DNA of 64,000 nt, taken from assembly GCF_001675285.1 (NCBI RefSeq), contig NZ_LSGQ01000003.1, positions 186,001 through 250,000 of the forward strand, written 5' to 3'. Position 1 is the stretch's first letter. Every line of letters begins with the position of its first letter. The DNA is from Elizabethkingia miricola. Lineage in GTDB: Bacteria; Bacteroidota; Bacteroidia; Flavobacteriales; Weeksellaceae. Under the pieces are notes generated by a model that worked only from the letters and a program-made list of their open reading frames with translations, did no database searches and had not been told where the DNA came from. A program made the translations under genes and the position numbers. Of this stretch, positions 60,266 to 64,000 are shown piece by piece.

Positions 60266-61441
60266 ATGAAACAAGAGTTTTATAAATATCAGGCGCAGAC
60301 AACACAATTTGCTTCAGGATTTGAAGTGGAACGTGCAGAAGGAAGTTATATTTATGGTAAAGACGGAAAAGCTTACCTGGATTTTGTAGCAGGAGTTTCT
60401 GCCAATACATTAGGACATTCCCATCCGAAAATTGTTCAGGCTATTAAAGAGCAAACAGACAAATACCTTCATGTAATGGTGTATGGCGAATATGCACAGG
60501 AAAAACCTGTTGCACTTTGTCAGCTTTTAGCCGATGCTACACCTGCACCTTTGGAAGTTACTTATTTGGTAAACTCCGGAGCGGAAGCTATTGATGGAGC
60601 ATTGAAATTAGCCAAAAGATATACTGGCCGCGAGGAGATTATTTCCTTTAAAGATTCCTATCATGGAAATACTCACGGTGCACTAAGTGTTTCCGGTAAT
60701 GAGACACACAAAAGAGAATATCGTCCTTTACTACCGATGATTAACTTCATTGGTTTTAATGAAGAAAAAGATCTGGAGCAGATCACGGAAAAAACAGCCG
60801 GAGTTATTGTTGAAACAATACAGGGTGCTGCCGGATTTATTATGCCGGAAAATGAATTCTTTATAAAGCTAAAGAGAAGATGTGAGGAAGTAGGTGCATT
60901 GCTTATTCTGGATGAAATCCAGCCTGGATTTGGAAGAACCGGGAAACTCTTTGCTTTTGAACACTTCGGAATTGTTCCGGACATCTTAGTAATGGGTAAA
61001 GGAATGGGAGGAGGTGTTCCCGTAGGAGCATTTATGGCTAGTGCCGAAGTTATGCAAACACTTTCACATTCTCCAAAACTGGGACACATTACAACATTTG
61101 GTGGAAATCCATTAATCGCAGCGGCATCTCATGCTACTTTATCCGAAGTATTGGAATCCGGTGTGATGGATGAAATGTATAGAAAAGAGCAGCTTTTCAG
61201 AGAATTATTAGTACATCCGAAGATTAAAAAAATTAACGGAATGGGGCTTATGCTGGCAGTAGATCTTGGGACTCCTGAGTATTGTCTGGATGTAGCAAAA
61301 CGTTGTATGGAAAATGGACTTATTGTATTCTGGCAGCTCTATAAAAATAATTTTATGCGCATCACTCCGCCTCTGATAATCACCGATGAAGAGATAAAAA
61401 AAGGGTGCAAGATCATAATAGACGCTCTCAATGAAAATTAA
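60266..61441 (+). CDS. Class III aminotransferase, ornithine/acetylornithine type
   Basis: A 391-residue PLP-dependent aminotransferase of the class III (fold I) group, often labelled aspartate aminotransferase family protein. Motifs: LDFVAGVSANTLGHSHPKIVQAI, TYLVNSGAEAIDGALKLAKRYTGRE, SYHGNTHGALSVSG, LLILDEIQPGFGRTGKLFAFEHFGIVPDILVMGKGMGGGVPVGAFMAS, with the PLP lysine in VMGKGMGGG (about 248) and TTFGGNPLIAAAS. Specific substrate (acetylornithine, ornithine, others) cannot be decided here. It is probably cotranscribed with the START-like gene 74 bases downstream. Confidence 0.9.
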   Translation: MKQEFYKYQAQTTQFASGFEVERAEGSYIYGKDGKAYLDFVAGVSANTLGHSHPKIVQAIKEQTDKYLHVMVYGEYAQEKPVALCQLLADATPAPLEVTYLVNSGAEAIDGALKLAKRYTGREEIISFKDSYHGNTHGALSVSGNETHKREYRPLLPMINFIGFNEEKDLEQITEKTAGVIVETIQGAAGFIMPENEFFIKLKRRCEEVGALLILDEIQPGFGRTGKLFAFEHFGIVPDILVMGKGMGGGVPVGAFMASAEVMQTLSHSPKLGHITTFGGNPLIAAASHATLSEVLESGVMDEMYRKEQLFRELLVHPKIKKINGMGLMLAVDLGTPEYCLDVAKRCMENGLIVFWQLYKNNFMRITPPLIITDEEIKKGCKIIIDALNEN

Positions 61442-61515
61442 TTGATATTTTCTTCCCCCACTATTGTTAAAGTATAAACTAATTTATATATTGCGCAACC
61501 AAAAGTTGGTAATTT

Positions 61516-61902
61516 ATGGCGAAAACAAAAGTACATTTTGAGTATCCAATGCATTGTCAATCAGAGATCTTGTATGAATATCTAGCAAGTGCTGAAGGAC
61601 TGGCGGAATGGTTTGCGGATGATGTTGTGGAAAAAGGAGATGATTTCTATTTCAGCTGGAATGGAGGGGAACCCGAAAAAGCTACCATGATTCGTTATAA
61701 ACCAGAAAGTTTTGTAAGATACAGATGGGAGGCAGATGAAGGAACAAAGAATTTTTTTGAATTAACTATCGTTATTGATGAGATCACCAATGACCTCTCT
61801 CTTAACGTTACAGATTTTGCAGATGAAGGCGATGAAGAAGAGGTACAACAGTACTGGGATAATCTTATCGAAAATCTACAGATAAAATTAGGTGCAGCTT
61901 AA
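61516..61902 (+). CDS. START-like (SRPBCC) domain protein
   Basis: A 128-residue protein of the START-like / AHSA1-type helix-grip fold: VHFEYPMHCQSEILYEYLASAEGLAEWFADDVVEKGDDFYFSWNGGEPEKATMIRYKPESFVRYRW, then an acidic C-terminal part ending with an amphipathic helix. It is typical of a small family conserved in Bacteroidota. Ligand unknown. The class IV aminotransferase-like gene starts six bases later, a tight pair. Confidence 0.88.
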   Translation: MAKTKVHFEYPMHCQSEILYEYLASAEGLAEWFADDVVEKGDDFYFSWNGGEPEKATMIRYKPESFVRYRWEADEGTKNFFELTIVIDEITNDLSLNVTDFADEGDEEEVQQYWDNLIENLQIKLGAA

Positions 61903-61908
61903 AACATC

Positions 61909-62712
61909 ATGATTAAGAATTTTCAAAATATACAAAAAGACCCGGCTAACCGGGCTTTTTTGTTCGGTGACGGAGTATGGGTTTCTTTTTATATCAGAAA
62001 TAATGAGCTTATTCTGGCTGAAGAATGCTATTTCTATCTTATGGCTTCTATGCGTAAGCTTCGGCTAAATATTCCGCAGTCTTATACACTGGAGTTTTTT
62101 AAACAATTGTTTCAGGAAGAAGTAATTGATAAAGGAACAAAGAATGCTATTGTCCGATTCTTTGCTTACAGAAGTAATAATGGCCTTAATCTGGCTAAAA
62201 ATGAAGTAGAATATTATTTTGAGGCAGAGGAAGCAGAAGATGTTTTAGCAAGCGCTAAAGACTATGAAATGGATCTTATCAAGGAGATTAATGTTAATAC
62301 AAATCTTTTGAGTAATATCCATGTGCATTCTCCGGAAAATATATATGCAGGAATTTATGCATCCGAAAATGATCTGGATGATGTTATATTGCTGAATCCT
62401 GATAAAAGAATTGCAAGAACATCGCAGGGAAATATCCTTTTATTAACAGATAATACACTGCGTGTTCCGAAACATACTGAAGGTGCTTATATCTCTCCGT
62501 TGCTGGAATCATTTGTAACCTTTCTGGATAAAAAAGGACTGGCTCTTCTGGAAGAAGCCGAGATTATTGCCTTTGAGACTCAGAAAGCGGATGAAGTCCT
62601 GATGATTTCTGAAATGAGTGGAATACACCACGTAACAAAAATTAGAAATAAAGAGTTTTCTAAAACGAAATTTGCAAGCCTGTTAGAGGAATGGCAAAAT
62701 AGTTTTAACTAA
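61909..62712 (+). CDS. Class IV aminotransferase-fold protein, PLP lysine apparently missing
   Basis: A 267-residue protein with the fold IV layout (IlvE/PabC/DAAA type): DPANRAFLFGDGVWVSFYIRNNELILAEECYFYLMASMRKLRLNIP near the N-terminus, then NLLSNIHVHSPENIYAGIYASENDLDDVILLN and IARTSQGNILLLTDNTLRVPKH. The lysine that forms the PLP Schiff base normally lies 15-20 residues before the conserved dD-iLLN; here that segment, about 132-155, has no lysine. The gene ends on overlapping stops with the convergent membrane-protein gene. Enzyme activity is doubtful; role unknown. Confidence 0.8.
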   Translation: MIKNFQNIQKDPANRAFLFGDGVWVSFYIRNNELILAEECYFYLMASMRKLRLNIPQSYTLEFFKQLFQEEVIDKGTKNAIVRFFAYRSNNGLNLAKNEVEYYFEAEEAEDVLASAKDYEMDLIKEINVNTNLLSNIHVHSPENIYAGIYASENDLDDVILLNPDKRIARTSQGNILLLTDNTLRVPKHTEGAYISPLLESFVTFLDKKGLALLEEAEIIAFETQKADEVLMISEMSGIHHVTKIRNKEFSKTKFASLLEEWQNSFN

Positions 62713-63119
62713 GCTTTCACAAACTTTTTCAGTATCCGTAAGATTTTTTGAGCATCGCGGTCCCGGTAATCTTTTAAGTCAAAAGAATAATCCTGGGATG
62801 TTGTTTTAATGTTCAGAATCTTATGGGTAAGGGAATACTTGCTTACTTCATTAAAGTATATTAGCGTATTCTTTCGGGTATTAATTTTTATCTGAAGGGT
62901 TTTGCTGTTCCAGCCTACAAAGTTTTTCAGAATCAGATTCTGAACAATGGTTTTCCCAAATACAACAACAATAAATGCATACGCAGTCATCTTGTACCAG
63001 TAGAGCTGTTCATAAGATATGTTTTTTACAAAATTAAGTCCGATAACAGCGGTTACACCAATAATAATACTGGTAATATTGAAAATGCTAAGCGCATTGT
63101 TGAAATAAATTCGTTTCAA
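62709..63119 (-). CDS. Small membrane protein, unknown
   Basis: A 136-residue protein with two membrane helices near the N-terminus (ALSIFNITSIIIGVTAVIGL and YKMTAYAFIVVVFGKTIVQNLI), followed by about 70 soluble residues of beta-rich sequence ending ILRILKKFVKA, a layout like small PH-domain-type membrane proteins. No catalytic motif. Its stop overlaps the stop of the convergent gene by three bases. Confidence 0.8.
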   Translation of the reverse strand: MKRIYFNNALSIFNITSIIIGVTAVIGLNFVKNISYEQLYWYKMTAYAFIVVVFGKTIVQNLILKNFVGWNSKTLQIKINTRKNTLIYFNEVSKYSLTHKILNIKTTSQDYSFDLKDYRDRDAQKILRILKKFVKA

Positions 63120-63158
63120 AATAGTTCTGATTGTTATTTATAAATGATGCCCTCCTGA

Positions 63159-63713
63159 TTAGTTCTGGGAAATATCTTCAGGCGCATTAGCCCATAATAA
63201 AAATTCTCCGCCTAATCCCTGCATTATCTTTTTCCACAAGTTCTGGTCATTGGATTCTGTGTAATCCAGATTAATAACTTCTATAACTGTCCACATCTTG
63301 TTTTTTATCTCACCTTCCAACTGCTGGGGAGACCATCCTGAATAGCCGGAAAATATTTTGATATCTTTTGTTTCCAGTTCCTGTTTTACAATAAGCTCTA
63401 TTACCTCTTCAACATTGTCTGTAAGGTAGTAGTCATCATTGATTTCAGAATTTACAGAAGTAGCTCTTTCTCCATGAATAATGAAGAATATTTTGTCCTG
63501 AGATATAGGTCCGCCTTCGTAGACCTCAATATCATTTTGCATTATCTTATTGAAGCGTTTACTCAGGAAATTATTTTTCTTATTAAGGATAAGGCCAAAG
63601 GCTCCTGATTCGTTGTGTTCGATGATGAGGACAACAGAGCGGGAAAATATATCTCCGGAAATATCAGGTGTGGAGATTAAAATCTTACCTTTGTAGGAGT
63701 TATTCATACTCAA
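63159..63713 (-). CDS. YqgE/AlgH family protein
   Basis: A 184-residue protein of the YqgE/AlgH (DUF179) family: SYKGKILISTPDISGDIFSRSVVLIIEHNESGAFGLILNK, EVYEGGPISQDKIFFIIH and IKIFSGYSGWSPQQLEGEIKNKMW. These are all family signatures. The family is conserved and of uncertain function. It is divergent from pdxH with 16 bases between the starts. Confidence 0.95.
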   Translation of the reverse strand: MSMNNSYKGKILISTPDISGDIFSRSVVLIIEHNESGAFGLILNKKNNFLSKRFNKIMQNDIEVYEGGPISQDKIFFIIHGERATSVNSEINDDYYLTDNVEEVIELIVKQELETKDIKIFSGYSGWSPQQLEGEIKNKMWTVIEVINLDYTESNDQNLWKKIMQGLGGEFLLWANAPEDISQN

Positions 63714-63729
63714 AAATAATATTTTTTCG

Positions 63730-64000
63730 ATGGAAAACCTACACGACAGAAGAAAAGTTTATGAAAAAGCAGAATTGCTTGAAAGTCAAATCGAACAGTC
63801 TCCTTTTGAAATGTTCAAAATATGGCTGAAAGCCGCAGAAGAAGATACAAGTGTTGTAGAGGCCAATGCAATGGATGTCTCAACGGTAGATGAAGACGGT
63901 TGCCCAAGAACCAGAATTGTTTTATTAAAAGAATATTCGGATGAAGGTTTTGTATTTTTCACCAATTATAATAGCTACAAAGGAACGGCTATAGCGCATA
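63730..64000 (+). CDS. pdxH: Pyridoxamine 5'-phosphate oxidase, 3' end outside window
   Basis: Oxidises pyridoxine or pyridoxamine 5'-phosphate to PLP using FMN. Only the first 90 codons are present; the gene runs off the right edge. The N-terminus MENLHDRRKVYEKAELLESQ and the flavin-fold segment SPFEMFKIWLKAAEED, AMDVSTVDEDGCPRTRIVLLKEYSDEGFVFFTNYNSYKG are diagnostic. The start overlaps nothing and lies 16 bases from the divergent yqgE gene. PLP made here would serve the nearby class III aminotransferase, among many others. Confidence 0.95.
   Translation, partial: MENLHDRRKVYEKAELLESQIEQSPFEMFKIWLKAAEEDTSVVEANAMDVSTVDEDGCPRTRIVLLKEYSDEGFVFFTNYNSYKGTAIAH

Noticed and set aside
1-64000. Mobile elements, CRISPR arrays, rRNA and tRNA genes, restriction or toxin systems
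   Set aside because: Looked for transposases, integrases, regularly spaced repeats, tRNA signatures and Cas or defence motifs by eye; none was found. The window is mostly core chromosome.

Overview
The window looks like chromosomal DNA of a flavobacterium, most likely family Weeksellaceae (Elizabethkingia or Chryseobacterium type). The evidence is the AT-rich base composition, -7 boxes of the form TAnnTTTG with little Shine-Dalgarno signal, and Bacteroidota-specific families: two GLPGLI proteins, DUF6341, DUF6427, DUF3109, OstA-like, a STN-domain TonB receptor with FecI/FecR regulators, and DUF4295 (recalled as bL38) behind rpmB-rpmG. Species assignment is inference. I see no rRNA, tRNA, insertion sequence, prophage or CRISPR array.

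Layout. 1-1651: the 5' part of an RND efflux operon (membrane-fusion lipoprotein) and its TetR regulator, with three copies of one palindrome as likely operators. 1.8-8.6 kb: small stress or unknown genes: a peroxiredoxin-like protein, a MarR / GIY-YIG-like / DUF1330 operon, a WG-repeat lipoprotein, DinB, a metallo-beta-lactamase-fold hydrolase and tandem GLPGLI genes. 8.6-17 kb: an AraC regulator divergent from an M24-fold protein with altered metal ligands, ferrochelatase, a three-domain Nfu protein, gamma-carbonic anhydrase, a Pif1/RecD-like helicase and a luciferase-like monooxygenase. 17.4-22.7 kb: lnt followed closely by a ROK kinase, a GH92 alpha-mannosidase and a cupin phosphomannose-isomerase-like gene, readable as a short mannose route. 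22.8-25.4 kb: L28, L33 and bL38 genes, a secreted RidA homologue, ftsY and a small membrane protein. 25.4-31.2 kb: sppA, folK and two tandem OmpA genes. Between the OmpA genes lies a decayed second copy of folK, which shows the pair arose by duplication of a folK-ompA unit; the N-terminal parts remain nearly identical while the C-terminal peptidoglycan-binding domains differ.

31.2-40.9 kb: recQ, fmt, ribB with a degenerate cyclohydrolase-II-like tail, trigger factor, an HxlR regulator divergent from a quinone-oxidoreductase-like enzyme, and DUF3109/DUF6427/DUF6341. 40.9-50.2 kb is the most system-like part: ECF sigma factor, FecR anti-sigma factor, STN-type TonB-dependent receptor, beta-helix lipoprotein, unknown lipoprotein with a surface-export-like signal, S41/PDZ lipoprotein protease and two tiny ORFs. 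It reads as a cell-surface-signalling uptake locus with no SusD and an unknown ligand. 50.2-64 kb: universal stress protein, FAH-family hydrolase, DEDDh exonuclease, pssA, DUF2147, an ECF sigma factor with a membrane partner, pdhB, kup, a Fur-like regulator, an LptA-like OstA protein, a class III aminotransferase, a START-like protein, a class IV aminotransferase-fold protein that seems to lack the PLP lysine, YqgE and the start of pdxH.

Most convergent gene pairs are separated by strong hairpins that can end transcription from both sides. Where an upstream in-frame codon gave a longer reading frame, I chose the start that fits a signal peptide, domain boundary or operator position.
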